Assembly (NCBI RefSeq): GCF_023806465.1
Contig: NZ_JAMSLS010000003.1
Coordinates: 186,001-250,000, forward strand
DNA from: Thermomicrobium sp. CFH 73360
Lineage (GTDB): Bacteria > Chloroflexota > Chloroflexia > Thermomicrobiales > Thermomicrobiaceae
Direction of reading: 5' to 3'
Length of the DNA stretch: 64,000 nucleotides
Of this stretch, positions 16,766 to 25,993 are shown one piece after another. The notes beneath the pieces are model-generated. The model was not told where the DNA came from. It saw only the letters and a program-made list of their open reading frames with translations, and searched no databases. Numbering within the stretch: the first letter of the stretch is position 1; each line of letters opens with the position of its first letter. Made by a program: the position numbers and the translations under genes.

Positions 16766-17494
16766 TCAGGCAGGTCCCCAGAGGAGGAGACCGGTTACTG
16801 CACCTGCAGCGAGGAATGAACCGTACGGGAGATAGGTAAGGCGGCTGGCGCTCCGGTAGGCGAGGAGCCACAGTGCGGCGATCGCTGCAGCGGCCATACC
16901 GAGCAAAAGGGTCGGAAGGAACCGATTGATGCCGAGCATTGCGCCAATGAGTGCGGCGAGGAAGATGTCACCGCTTCCCAGGGCTGGGCGCCGATAGAGA
17001 AGCCTGCCGAGACCGTAGAAGATGAGGAAAAGCAGGGTTGCGGCCGCACTCCCAGCAAGTGACAAGAGGAGCGCACGAGGCGAGGCCAAGAGTGCAAGGA
17101 TGGTGGCGAGCAGTAGGGTTGGAACGACGGTCACCAGATAGATGAGGTGGTGTGTCCAGTCGATGCGGGCGATGAGCCAGAGGAAGAGCGTGAAGAGGGA
17201 GACACGGAAGGCATCCAGCGGCGCAGAGAGGAAACGGAACCAGGCGGCAGCGAGGGTGCCAGCGGCCAACAGCTGGAGCACAAGCTGTGAGCGAGGGAAG
17301 AAACGGCAGGCGGCACAGCGGCGAGGGAAGAGCCAGCTCCAGTGGGAAGCTGGTGCGCCACAAGCTGGGCAGGCCGGTTGTCCGAGGAGGGGCTCCCCGG
17401 AGGGAAGTCGCAGAGCAGTGAGCTCGATGAGGCCGCCGAGCGCGAATCCGACAGCGGCAGCGATCGGAAGGGAAGCGACGGTCAAATCGAACAT
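16766..17494 (-). CDS. Prepilin peptidase (A24 family, PilD-like)
   Basis: A 242-residue polytopic membrane protease that cleaves (and in bifunctional members methylates) type IV prepilin leader peptides. The N-terminal zinc module is present: CPAC near 42-45 and CAAC near 60-63. The two catalytic aspartates are in LIARIDWTHHL (about 111) and the diagnostic GSGDIFLAALIGAMLG motif (GxGD, about 177). The usual PilD length is 250-290, so it is slightly short but complete. GAGGGA precedes the ATG. No pilin gene is in the window; it sits next to aroE as in many bacteria. Confidence 0.93.
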   Translation of the reverse strand: MFDLTVASLPIAAAVGFALGGLIELTALRLPSGEPLLGQPACPACGAPASHWSWLFPRRCAACRFFPRSQLVLQLLAAGTLAAAWFRFLSAPLDAFRVSLFTLFLWLIARIDWTHHLIYLVTVVPTLLLATILALLASPRALLLSLAGSAAATLLFLIFYGLGRLLYRRPALGSGDIFLAALIGAMLGINRFLPTLLLGMAAAAIAALWLLAYRSASRLTYLPYGSFLAAGAVTGLLLWGPA

Positions 17495-17578
17495 CCGGGC
17501 ATTCCCTCGGCCCTGTGACCAAAACCCTCCCGTCGTCGTTTCGCAACGGAGCGTAGCAAATGGGGGCCGAAACGTCTC

Positions 17579-18418
17579 TCACCCGTTCGTCCCGAACCGG
17601 CGAGCGCGAGCGTCTATGGCCGCGCGCAGCATGAGGTCGTATGGGGGATCCGTCTGGAACCAGAGGCGGAATGACTCAGCTCCCTGGGCAACGAGCATTT
17701 CGAGGCCGTCGAGCGTTGCAAGGCCACGGGTGTGAGCGGCGGCAAGCAAAGGAGTCTGGCGATAGGTCAGGTCGTAGACGAGTGCATGCGAGGGCAACGC
17801 CTCGACCCACTCAGGCGGGATTGGGGAGGAGTGGCCATCCCAACCGACGCTGGTGGCATTGACGAGGAGATCGGCAGTGGCCAATTCTGGGAGCAATTCT
17901 GTCCCAAGGGGTAATGCCCGACCAAGGCCAAACTCGGCGACCAGGGCCTGGGCGCGGGTCAGAGAACGGTTTGCGATCACGAGTGAGCGGCAACGGTGAT
18001 CAGCGAAAGCGACGACAACTGCGCGTGCTGCGCCGCCGGCTCCGAGCAAGACGACACGAAGATCGCCGATGGGAAAACCGCGGCGGGTGAGCGGGAAGAG
18101 AAACCCCGGGATGTCGGTGTTGTCACCATGGAGACCGTTGCTGCGCACGACGATGGTGTTGACCGCCCCGGCGCGAAGGGCGCGAGGCGCCAGAGAATCG
18201 ACGAAGCGGGTGACAGCCTCCTTGTGGGGGACCGTGACGTTGGCACCAACAACGTTGGGCTCTCGGAGTGCGGCGATGCGAGTGGGCAGCTCCGCCGGTG
18301 GGGTTGGCCAGAGTTCGTAGTGGACGGGAATGCCGAGGGCATCAAGGGCAGCCTGCTGGAATGCAGGAGAGAGGCTGTGCTCAACCGGGTAGCCGATGAG
18401 TCCGAGGCGCTTCGTCAT
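17579..18418 (-). CDS. aroE: Shikimate dehydrogenase
   Basis: A 279-residue enzyme that reduces 3-dehydroshikimate to shikimate with NADPH in aromatic amino-acid synthesis. Visible signatures are GYPVEHSLSPAFQQ (9-22, shikimate binding), NVTVPHKEAV with catalytic Lys 66, GDNTDIPGF with catalytic Asp 102, and the nucleotide motif LLGAGGAARA at about 124-133. The start overlaps the mltG stop by 4 bases (ATGA), indicating coupled translation in an mltG-aroE-prepilin peptidase run. Confidence 0.96.
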   Translation of the reverse strand: MTKRLGLIGYPVEHSLSPAFQQAALDALGIPVHYELWPTPPAELPTRIAALREPNVVGANVTVPHKEAVTRFVDSLAPRALRAGAVNTIVVRSNGLHGDNTDIPGFLFPLTRRGFPIGDLRVVLLGAGGAARAVVVAFADHRCRSLVIANRSLTRAQALVAEFGLGRALPLGTELLPELATADLLVNATSVGWDGHSSPIPPEWVEALPSHALVYDLTYRQTPLLAAAHTRGLATLDGLEMLVAQGAESFRLWFQTDPPYDLMLRAAIDARARRFGTNG

Positions 18419-19467
18419 CCGCCGTGCTGCTCCCGAATATTATGAACATGCTCCTCATAGGTGCGAGCGAAGACATGGGCGCCGCTGCCGTCGCCACGCG
18501 TCACGAAGTAGAGATAGTCCGTCTGGGTTGGTGAGAGGGCTGCTTCGATCGAGGCACGACTCGGATTACAGATTGGTCCGGGCGGGAACCCTGCATAGCG
18601 ATACGTGTTATAAAGACTATCAACGGTTGCCAGATCGGGGAGATTGTCGAGAGATGGCCACCAATCTTGTGGTGTACCGAGAGCATACTGCACCGTCGGA
18701 TCGGCCTGGAGCGGCATGTTCTCACGCAGACGATTGTAAAAAACGGACGCGATGATCGGGCGTTCTTCGGGAATAACGGCCTCGCGTTCGACGATCGAGG
18801 CGATGATGAGCACCTGGTAGAACGTGCGGTCGAGTTCCTGGGCGCGGGCACGATCTTCCGCTGGCACACGGCGGTCGAAGTTTTGGAGGAGTGTTTCGAC
18901 GATCTCTTCGGGTGTCGCATCGATGCGAAACTCATAGGTGTCAGGGAAAAGGAACCCCTCGATGGTCGCTGTGGAGGGGACGTCGGCGAGGAAGGGAAAC
19001 CGTGTCTGCCAGCGGCTGGCCTGAAGAACATCAAGGAATTGCTGAGGGCTGGAGAGGATCCCCACCCGGACGAGTTCGTCGGCGTACTGTTCCGCACGCC
19101 ATCCTTCCTGGAAGCGGACCCGGACAACCTGGACGCCAGGTGCGGTCGTCAACGTGCGAATGATCTGATCGACCGACATGCCGGTGTAGAGAGTGAACCG
19201 ACCGGCGCGGATGCGCGTATCGGCGTTACTGAGGCGAATGCGCAGTTTGAAGTAGGCTGGTGAACGGATAAGGCCAGCCTCGTGGAGACGCTCCGCGATT
19301 GAGTCAATCGACTCATCCTGCTGAACTTGAAAGACGACGGGGGTTCCTGCCGGTTGACTCGTCGCCTCGAGCCGAGCGACGAGCGCTCGTTGTGCCGCGA
19401 TGACGATAACGGCGGCAAGAACGAGTACGGCAGCGAGCTTGAGAGCCTGTACCATGACCCGGAGCAC
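18415..19467 (-). CDS. mltG: Endolytic murein transglycosylase MltG (YceG-like)
   Basis: A membrane-anchored lytic transglycosylase that cuts nascent glycan strands and so sets their length. After a short basic N-terminus there is one hydrophobic helix (VQALKLAAVLVLAAVIVIAA), then a LysM-like region, then the YceG domain. The catalytic Glu sits in IIASIVEREAVIPEE (about residue 227 from this start). The GTG at 19467 follows GGGAGG by 9 bases; an in-frame TTG at 19530 and an ATG at 19458 are alternatives. It is divergent from miaA. Confidence 0.92.
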   Translation of the reverse strand: MLRVMVQALKLAAVLVLAAVIVIAAQRALVARLEATSQPAGTPVVFQVQQDESIDSIAERLHEAGLIRSPAYFKLRIRLSNADTRIRAGRFTLYTGMSVDQIIRTLTTAPGVQVVRVRFQEGWRAEQYADELVRVGILSSPQQFLDVLQASRWQTRFPFLADVPSTATIEGFLFPDTYEFRIDATPEEIVETLLQNFDRRVPAEDRARAQELDRTFYQVLIIASIVEREAVIPEERPIIASVFYNRLRENMPLQADPTVQYALGTPQDWWPSLDNLPDLATVDSLYNTYRYAGFPPGPICNPSRASIEAALSPTQTDYLYFVTRGDGSGAHVFARTYEEHVHNIREQHGG

Positions 19468-19542
19468 GAACCGTGGCCTCCCGTCGGCGCTGAACGTAAC
19501 GGGGCGCGCGACCGGCGGTGAGTCTACCAAGGGGCGATTGGG

Positions 19543-20532
19543 ATGGGCAAGCGGAAACCGGTGATCGCGTTGGTTGGGCCGACCTCGGTGGGGAAGACGG
19601 CGACGGCGATCCGGCTGGCGCTGGAGTTTGGCGGTGAGGTGGTCTCGGCGGATTCGCGGTACTTATACCGCGGAATGGACATTGGTACAGACAAGCCTTC
19701 TCTCGAGGAGCGCAAGGGTGTGCCACACCATCTGATCGATATCGTGGATCCGCGTGACGACTACTCGCTGGCGCTTTACCAGCGGGATGCTCGTGCGGCG
19801 ATTGAGGCGATCCATGCCCGTGGCAGGTTGCCGATTGTTGCGGGTGGGACACCACTGTATCTTCGAGCCTTGCTCGAAGGGTGGCGGATTCCACCGGCAC
19901 CGCCGAACCCGGAGCTCCGAGCGCACTTGGAACTCCGAGCGCGTGTTGAAGGGCCTGAGGTGTTGCACCGTGAGTTGGAACGAGTTGACCCACTGGCTGC
20001 GGCGCGGATCCCACCGGAAAACGTACGGCGGGTGATCCGCGCGCTGGAGATTTTTCACGCGACCGGGCGACGCATGACCGAACTCGAGGGGAAGGAGTCA
20101 CCGCCATGGCGGGTCTTATGGCTTGGGCTGACCATGCCGCGCGAGGAGCTCTACCGGCGGATCGACGAGCGGGTAGAACGGCAGATTGCGCGTGGCCTGG
20201 TGGATGAGGTGCGGCAGCTGCTCCGGGAAGGTGTTCCGCCAGACGCGCCGGCGATGACTGCGCTGGGGTACCGCCAAATCGTGCTGTATCTTGAGGGGAA
20301 GCTCACGCTGGAAGAAGCGGTCGCACGAATCAAGTACGACACGCATCGGTACGCGCGACACCAGCTGACTTGGCTGCGACGGATGAAGCAAGTGGAGTGG
20401 TACGACGTCACACAGCCTTCGTGGTACGAGGCGATGCGGGAGCGAGTGCGAATGTTTCTGGCGGACGAAACCGATGAGGGGGATGCCGCCGTACACCAGA
20501 ACGGAGGAGGAAAGAGAACGCCTCGCGCGTGA
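19543..20532 (+). CDS. miaA: tRNA dimethylallyltransferase
   Basis: A 329-residue enzyme that transfers a dimethylallyl group to N6 of A37 in tRNAs reading codons that start with U. The P-loop GPTSVGKT is at 12-19, SADSRYLYRGMDIGTDKP near 35-52, and VAGGTPLYLRALLEG near 101-115. The C-terminal MTALGYRQI and RYARHQLTWLRR motifs are typical. The length is normal for the family. AAGGGG precedes the ATG. A GC-rich hairpin just downstream may end transcription. Confidence 0.96.
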   Translation: MGKRKPVIALVGPTSVGKTATAIRLALEFGGEVVSADSRYLYRGMDIGTDKPSLEERKGVPHHLIDIVDPRDDYSLALYQRDARAAIEAIHARGRLPIVAGGTPLYLRALLEGWRIPPAPPNPELRAHLELRARVEGPEVLHRELERVDPLAAARIPPENVRRVIRALEIFHATGRRMTELEGKESPPWRVLWLGLTMPREELYRRIDERVERQIARGLVDEVRQLLREGVPPDAPAMTALGYRQIVLYLEGKLTLEEAVARIKYDTHRYARHQLTWLRRMKQVEWYDVTQPSWYEAMRERVRMFLADETDEGDAAVHQNGGGKRTPRA

Positions 20533-20868
20533 GGAGGAGGCACGGAGGGCGGCCTAACGTGGCCGCCTTCGTGTTGTCTTGGTTCAGTGGGGCTCGTCGC
20601 CGAAGGCGGCGAGCCCTGGCGGCGCGAGACCGTCCTTGCGTGAAGAGCGGGTATGTGTTGGCGCGGACACAGTGGTCAAGGGGAACTGTAAGAGAACATG
20701 CCAGTGTGTGGCGGTCGTTTGTCGTAAGAGGCTGGAAGAGGATGAGAGTTTTGACACGCTTGAACGGGTGGGTGAGCTGATGCGGGACTGAGCACAAGGA
20801 GTTAGAGCGTGGGAAGGCAGGTAGAGTTGGGGTAGGATGCTCCTGCGTGCTATGGGGGAGCAAGGGCG
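20533..20868. other. Intergenic region with two hairpins
   Basis: No gene is supported. Besides the miaA terminator candidate there is a second strong hairpin: GGGCTCGTCGCC at 20590-20601 pairs with GGCGGCGAGCCC at 20605-20616 (one G-T pair) around GAA. The remaining sequence is unremarkable and leads into mutY. Confidence 0.45.
20546..20569 (+). terminator. Candidate terminator after miaA
   Basis: GGCGGCC at 20548-20554 pairs exactly with GGCCGCC at 20561-20567 around TAACGT, extendable by two weaker pairs. The following TTCGTGTTGTCTT is only partly T-rich, so its efficiency is uncertain. Confidence 0.5.
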
Positions 20869-21819
20869 GTGATCGCGGAGGTTCAGGAGTGGCTCATTGA
20901 ATGGTACCGCAGGGAGGCACGGGATTTGCCTTGGCGCCGAACGCACGATCCGTATCACATCTTAGTAAGCGAGGTCATGTTGCAGCAGACCCAGGTCGAG
21001 CGAGTGATCCCGTACTACGAACGTTTTCTTGCGCGCTTTCCTACGATTGAGTCGCTTGCGCAAGCGTCACCCGCAGAAGTGATTCGCCTCTGGGGTGGTC
21101 TTGGTTACAACCGCCGTGCAGTGTATCTGTGGCGAGCGGCACGCGCAGTGATGGAGCAGTATGGTGGGTCGATACCGAAGGATCGGCGGGAACTTCAGCG
21201 CCTGCCGGGAATCGGACGCTACACCGCCGGTGCGGTGCTGTGCTTTGGCTTTGGGGAACCGGTCGCGTTTTGGGACACGAACATTGCGCGTGTTCTGACG
21301 CGGATCTTCCTTGGCCCTAATGCGCGACCGACTTCCCAGGAACTGGATCAACTTGCCGAGAGAGTGTTGCCGGTCGATCGCGCGTATGAGTGGAACCAGG
21401 CGCTGATGGAGTTGGGTGCGCGGGTTTGTCTGGCGCGTCGGCCACGCTGTGGTGATTGTCCGGTGCATGAGTTGTGCCGCTCAGTTGGAACAATCGGCAA
21501 GCCTCGACGCCGGAGTGAGCAGTTCACGGGGTCGCGCCGGTACTACCGAGGGCGGATCATCGAGGCGTTGCGTGGACGATGGGGTGGCATGCGGCTTGAC
21601 GAGCTTGGGTGGGCGGTCCGGGAAGACTACACGCCCGCGCATCGTGCATGGTTGGAACGTCTGGTGACGGACTTGGCCCGTGAGGGGTTGGTTGAGGCGG
21701 CGGAGGAGCGGGGTGAATATGTGGTGCGGCTGCCGGGTGGTGGGGAGACCGGTGACAGCTGCGGGGAGTGGGACGAGCGAGCAGCCGGTGGGGTTAAGGT
21801 AGGGCCTCACTCTGCGTGA
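20869..21819 (+). CDS. mutY: A/G-specific adenine glycosylase
   Basis: A 316-residue DNA repair enzyme that removes adenine paired with 8-oxoguanine. The catalytic Glu is in SEVMLQQTQVE (about 35), the helix-hairpin-helix is LPGIGRYTAGAV (112-123), the catalytic Asp is in FWDTN (136), and a [4Fe-4S] cluster is bound by Cys 187, 194, 197 and 203 (C-x6-C-x2-C-x5-C). After the cluster only about 110 residues follow, with a winged-helix-like pattern (RIIEALRGRWGGM, then LVTDLAREGLVEAAE), not the NUDIX-like 8-oxoG recognition domain of classic MutY. The GTG start follows a GGGGGAG site. Confidence 0.93.
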   Translation: MIAEVQEWLIEWYRREARDLPWRRTHDPYHILVSEVMLQQTQVERVIPYYERFLARFPTIESLAQASPAEVIRLWGGLGYNRRAVYLWRAARAVMEQYGGSIPKDRRELQRLPGIGRYTAGAVLCFGFGEPVAFWDTNIARVLTRIFLGPNARPTSQELDQLAERVLPVDRAYEWNQALMELGARVCLARRPRCGDCPVHELCRSVGTIGKPRRRSEQFTGSRRYYRGRIIEALRGRWGGMRLDELGWAVREDYTPAHRAWLERLVTDLAREGLVEAAEERGEYVVRLPGGGETGDSCGEWDERAAGGVKVGPHSA

Positions 21820-22053
21820 TACGGCGCGAGGCGGTCTCCCAAGGTGGCAGAATGGTGCCTCACGTCTGCAGGGGCAAGTTCACAGGTGGGGCACCGCGCC
21901 GGAGGCGGCAGCCGCGGGAAGGATACAGTAGTCGTCGAAGGGGACGGAAAGCGAACACGTGATTGGCTCGTGAATGGTTTCGCAAAGTCGTGGGCGCGTG
22001 GTAGGATAAGCGATGACAATTGGTCAAGCATCCTGGCACGAGAGGAGTGAAGC

Positions 22054-22248
22054 GTGGCCAAGGGACAGACAAGCCAAGTGGTCGAGGAGCGGGTGGAGGT
22101 CGTGGCGGCGCAGCAGCCGCTCTTCGGGTACGAATTTCGGTACGGGTGGGGATTCTTGGCATTCGTGACATTCGTTGGGCTTAACGTCCTTGGGCTGATT
22201 ATCTGGATGATCATTGCCATCAACTCGCCGACGATCCATCCCTGGTGA
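22054..22248 (+). CDS. Small single-pass membrane protein
   Basis: A 64-residue protein with a charged 28-residue N-terminus and one strong hydrophobic helix (about 34-57, ending in IIWMIIAI), closing with SPTIHPW. It has a GTG start with GAGAGGAG 6 bases upstream and a textbook terminator downstream, so it is a genuine short gene with its own transcript. I recognise no family. A structural or regulatory role at the membrane (small respiratory subunit, anchor or stress peptide) is possible but not shown. Confidence 0.75.
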   Translation: MAKGQTSQVVEERVEVVAAQQPLFGYEFRYGWGFLAFVTFVGLNVLGLIIWMIIAINSPTIHPW

Positions 22249-22276
22249 TAAGTTGAAGAAAGCGACACGGGTAAAC

Positions 22277-22302
22277 GGGGGTGCCTTTGGCACCCCCATT
22301 TT
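22277..22302 (+). terminator. Rho-independent terminator
   Basis: GGGGGTGCC at 22277-22285 pairs perfectly with GGCACCCCC at 22289-22297 around TTT, followed by ATTTT. It ends the small membrane protein transcript and may also act weakly on argG from the other side. Confidence 0.85.
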
Positions 22303-22326
22303 GTCACCTCGAAGTTGAGCCGCATG

Positions 22327-23547
22327 TCAAGAGTTCGGGCTCCGCTGCCGGAGCAGCGCGGCGACCTTCAGCGGGAGCCCGAACAAATTGATGAAGCCTT
22401 CGGCATCGCGTTGGTCATAGATGGCATCCGCGCCAAAGGTCGCCAGCTCGATGCTATAGAGGCTCTGTGGCGAGCGACGACCGGTGGGGATGCAGTTGCC
22501 CTTGTAGAGGACAAGGCGGACCTCACCGGTGACGGGGCGTTGGGTGACGTCCACAAAAGCATCGAGCGCTTCGCGTAGCGGGGTATACCAGAGGCCGTAA
22601 TACACGAGTTCGGCGTATTTTAAGGCGAGCATGTCTTTGAAGTGCATCGTCTCGCGGTCGAGGGTGAGTGACTCGAGCTCCTTATGGGCGACGGAAAGGA
22701 TGGTTGCGCCGGGCTGCTCATAGACGCCACGAGACTTCATACCAACGAGGCGATTCTCGACAAGATCGATGCGGCCGATGCCATGGCGTCCGCCAATTTC
22801 GTTGAGGCGCTGCAGGAGAGAGACGGGCGGGAGTCGCTCGCCATTCAGACTGACGGGGTAGCCCTGTTCGAAGCCGAGAACGATCTCCTCGGGCTGATCA
22901 GGGGCAGCCTGAGGGCTCGCGGTGATCTGGTAGACACGCTCATTGGGGGCCTGCCAGGGATCTTCCAGTTCGCCGCCCTCGTGGGAGAGGTGCCAAAGAT
23001 TCTGGTCACGGCTGTAAATGTTCTCTCTGGACTGCGAGACGGGAATGCCGCGTGAGGCGGCGTACTCGAGCAGTGCTTCGCGACCAGAGAGATCCCACTC
23101 ACGCCAGGGGGCGATGACGGTGAGTTCCGGGGCGAGCGCCTTATAGGTGAGTTCGAAGCGGACTTGATCATTCCCCTTGCCGGTGCAACCGTGGGCGACG
23201 GCGTCAGCTCCCTCACGCTTGGCGATCTCGACCTGATATTTGGCGATGAGCGGTCGAGCGAAGCTCGTGCCGAGCAAGTATTTGCGCTCGTAAACGGCGC
23301 CGGAACGAAGGACGGGGAAGGCGTAGTGCGTAAGGAATTCCTCGCGGAGATCGAGGACGTAGGCCTTCGAGGCACCGGTAGCGAGGGCCTTGGCCTCGAT
23401 GCCGGAGAGATCATCACCTTGGCCGACGTCGGCAGTGACAGTGATGACCTCGCAGTCGTAGGTTTCTTTCATCCATTTGAGAATGACCGAAGTATCAAGC
23501 CCGCCGGAATAGGCGAGGACGACCTTCTGAACTTTCTTCTTGGGCAC
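22327..23547 (-). CDS. argG: Argininosuccinate synthase
   Basis: A 406-residue enzyme joining citrulline and aspartate with ATP in arginine synthesis. The N-type ATP pyrophosphatase loop [10 protein letters not shown] lies near 12-21. Other family blocks are [35 protein letters not shown] and [18 protein letters not shown], and the C-terminus has YKGNC. GTG at 23547 is chosen because GAGAGGAG lies 6 bases upstream; GTG at 23565 is in frame but lacks a site. A sigma-70-type promoter lies about 140 bases upstream, giving a leader of roughly 130 bases. Confidence 0.97.
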   Translation of the reverse strand: MPKKKVQKVVLAYSGGLDTSVILKWMKETYDCEVITVTADVGQGDDLSGIEAKALATGASKAYVLDLREEFLTHYAFPVLRSGAVYERKYLLGTSFARPLIAKYQVEIAKREGADAVAHGCTGKGNDQVRFELTYKALAPELTVIAPWREWDLSGREALLEYAASRGIPVSQSRENIYSRDQNLWHLSHEGGELEDPWQAPNERVYQITASPQAAPDQPEEIVLGFEQGYPVSLNGERLPPVSLLQRLNEIGGRHGIGRIDLVENRLVGMKSRGVYEQPGATILSVAHKELESLTLDRETMHFKDMLALKYAELVYYGLWYTPLREALDAFVDVTQRPVTGEVRLVLYKGNCIPTGRRSPQSLYSIELATFGADAIYDQRDAEGFINLFGLPLKVAALLRQRSPNS

Positions 23548-24196
23548 GCCGTGCTCCTCTCGCACTCAAAAACCCTGATTGCTCGATCTCACGAATTGAC
23601 GGAAGGAATGACTCGGCGTCACCTGGAACGACCGGGCATGCGGACGAGCACAGCGCTCCCTCCCCCACAACACATTTACCGCGGCGAGGGTAGCAGGGTG
23701 CACGATGTGCGTCAAGGGGCTACGGAAGAGGAAGACTGGCAGGAATATCCGAGGGGCAAAACATCCTTCGTTGTCTCCACCCGCTTCCGCAATGAGCAGC
23801 GGTGGAAATCGGGCGAGCTTAGCCACGGAATAACGACGTTCTGGGGATCGGCTCATGCCGAGACATAGCGAGAGAGCACACCGCGGGCCTGCCGGATCAA
23901 GAGCGAAGTCGGTGCTCGGACAGGCCCGCACATCGTGCCGCACTGGCAGCATGTAGATAACGATCGATTGTTCTTCGTGTTCAGCCGTGAAGGATCCTAA
24001 GACATCAGGGCCAAGCGGGTCGCGGGGATTTCTACGAGCTGCACCGTCGCAGTGCCGGGAAAGACGAAACCGTGGGCGGTCTTCACTGGTACAAGGGGAA
24101 CCAACCTGCCTAGGAGAAATAGGCGGTGTAAAGGGGTCAGTGATGCTGCGTTGTTCAGGATGACGACAGATCGGACGCAGAGCGAAGGAGAACGCA
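23548..24196. other. Divergent control region between argG and the repeat protein
   Basis: About 650 bases with no gene. The argG promoter (entered separately) and its leader occupy the left part. The long open frame on the minus strand from 24801 is antisense to the repeats of the next gene and is not counted. I see no clear T-box or riboswitch in the argG leader. Confidence 0.45.
23687..23715 (-). promoter_or_regulatory. Sigma-70-type promoter of argG
   Basis: On the minus strand TTGACG (23715-23710) and TACCCT (23692-23687) are separated by exactly 17 bases, the ideal spacing. Transcription would start near 23680, about 130 bases before the argG GTG. Confidence 0.7.
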
Positions 24197-25063
24197 ATGT
24201 CGGAGCAGTACGGTGCTGAACATGAGCAGGTTTGGGAAGCGCTCGCTCCCTCGGTGGACCGGCTTGATGCGGATTCCTGCTCGCGACCGAGCTCGGCGTT
24301 CCCGATGGCAGGGAGGCACTCTCGCTGGCCAGGCCGTGCTTGGTTCGGCCGACGGTGGGCGGTGGCAGTGACTGCGCTCGCGTTCCTCTTCGCAGGGATG
24401 CCAGCACTCGCGGGGCCAGGTGGCCTGCGTGGCACAGTGACGGAGAGCGTACGGCATATGTTTGCCGCCGCCTCAGAGGATGATCGAGTCATTGTCCTGC
24501 AAGAAGGAACGCCGGGGCCAAGTGAAACGGTCGAGCCATCGGTGTCGGTTGAGCCTACAGAGACGGTGGAACCCACAGCGACGGTGGAGCCAACCCAGAC
24601 AGTCGAGCCGTCTCCGACCGTAGAACCCACCGAGACAGTGGAGCCATCGCTAACCGTAGCGCCAACGGAAACGGTTGAACCAACGGAGACGGTTGAACCG
24701 ACACCGACGTTTGAGCCGACCGAGACGGTGGAACCGACGCCGGAACCGACAGAGACGGCCGAGCCCACACCAGCTCCGGTGCGGGACGTGGCTCGCGACA
24801 ATCACGGTCGTGCAGTGTCGGAGGTTGCCAAGTCAAACGATGGTGAGGGAAACCACGGCCAAGAGGTGCGCGAGGTGGCACGGGACAATCACGGTCGCGA
24901 GGTCTCCGGGGCAGCGAAGGGAAGCGACGAGAGCGAAGAATCTTCCGAAGCGGTCTCTGATGTCGCGCGTGACAACCACGGGGCACAAGTTCGCGAGGTC
25001 GCACACTCGCACGAGCATGGGAGAGGCGTTGGCGGCGGACGGCGCGGGATTGGCGGGCGATGA
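24197..25063 (+). CDS. Exported Thr/Glu/Pro-repeat protein with DNHG motifs
   Basis: A 288-residue protein of unknown function. A 50-residue N-terminus precedes a hydrophobic segment (about 53-71, ending GMPALAG) that could be a signal or anchor. Residues about 105-195 are a hexapeptide-based repeat of the type ETVEPT/TVEPTE, about 15 units, likely an extended wall-spanning stalk. The C-terminal 90 residues carry three copies of VARDNHGxxV plus one degenerate NHGQEV copy, rich in His, Asp and Glu, a potential metal-binding tail. GAAGGAG lies 6 bases before the ATG. The repeated DNA is prone to copy-number change. No neighbour explains its role. Confidence 0.8.
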   Translation: MSEQYGAEHEQVWEALAPSVDRLDADSCSRPSSAFPMAGRHSRWPGRAWFGRRWAVAVTALAFLFAGMPALAGPGGLRGTVTESVRHMFAAASEDDRVIVLQEGTPGPSETVEPSVSVEPTETVEPTATVEPTQTVEPSPTVEPTETVEPSLTVAPTETVEPTETVEPTPTFEPTETVEPTPEPTETAEPTPAPVRDVARDNHGRAVSEVAKSNDGEGNHGQEVREVARDNHGREVSGAAKGSDESEESSEAVSDVARDNHGAQVREVAHSHEHGRGVGGGRRGIGGR

Positions 25064-25993
25064 GAGCTGGTCGAGTAGTGTGGTTAGGCGGTGGACAGCT
25101 CCAGAGCCTGTGTGAAGGTGGGGATCATTGGGAGAACGATCGCACTACCCTGCTCCCTGATGCGTTACCGAAGCAGAAGCTGGTGAGGGTAACAGTTGGT
25201 TGGAGAAGGGGTTCTCCGCCAGGGGGTTGGAGGGGGCGTCGTTTGGATCGACAAGGCGAAATCACGTCTGGACAAGCTGGTGTTCGGCCGCGGAGTCGGT
25301 GTTCCGGGGGCGTTTCGGTGCGCCGATTGTGCCATACGGCTCGGCCGCATGCCGAACAAACGGTTTCTGGTGAGGTGCGTGATCAGCGATTGCGTGGTGG
25401 TGAGTCGGGAGTGCAAGGCGCTTTGGTTGATCGCGCGGGGTAAACCGGTTCAGGACAGGTGGAGCGCAAGGGCACCCGAGTGCTCATGCTCGACCGAAAG
25501 GCCTGCGACAACGCGGGGGAGCATTGGCGGCATTCCAGATGAAAGCAGCTATTGGAGTGGAGGGTCGAGAGGCTGTCACCCGCGGAGGTCACAGCGGCCC
25601 TCGGTACCGGTGAGTTGGCGGGGATCACATTGTAGCCCGAGTGTTGATTCGCCCGTGGCGCGGGGTTGGTGCGGAACTGCTGTCACAAGAGCTGGCGCTC
25701 TGGAGTGTTCGGCGCGTCAGGATAGGCAGGGGCGCGGTACTTCGGACATCTGGAGTGCTGTGGTCGCTCGTGGGGGTGCGTATCTGGGACCTCTTCGTGT
25801 GGGGAGGAAAGGTCACAAGCGATGGCGCAAATGCTGCAAGAGTCATTGTTCTCGCGGCTGTCCATGGCCGTCGGTCTCGCTCACCGGGGGATGATAGGTG
25901 GCTCGCGTGCGGACTCGGCCGCTCTTCGCAGTGCTCAGGTGGCTAATTCTCGGTGAGTTGCGAGAACTCCGACGCCAGAGCGGTGGCGCGGGG
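25064..25993. other. Non-coding or fully decayed stretch
   Basis: About 930 bases in which no frame gives a credible protein. The longest frame (25196-25894, plus strand) is an Arg/Gly/Cys/Ser-rich translation without motifs or a convincing ribosome site. It lies just beyond the 3' end of a decayed permease gene, so it may be old gene debris. Confidence 0.4.

Noticed and set aside
23566-24801. 411-codon minus-strand frame with Val/Gly/Ser repeats
   Set aside because: It is the antisense image of the hexapeptide repeats of the plus-strand gene at 24197, which has a proper ribosome site and hydrophobic export segment.
25196-25894. 232-codon plus-strand frame
   Set aside because: Arg/Gly/Cys/Ser-rich, with no motif and no start signal.
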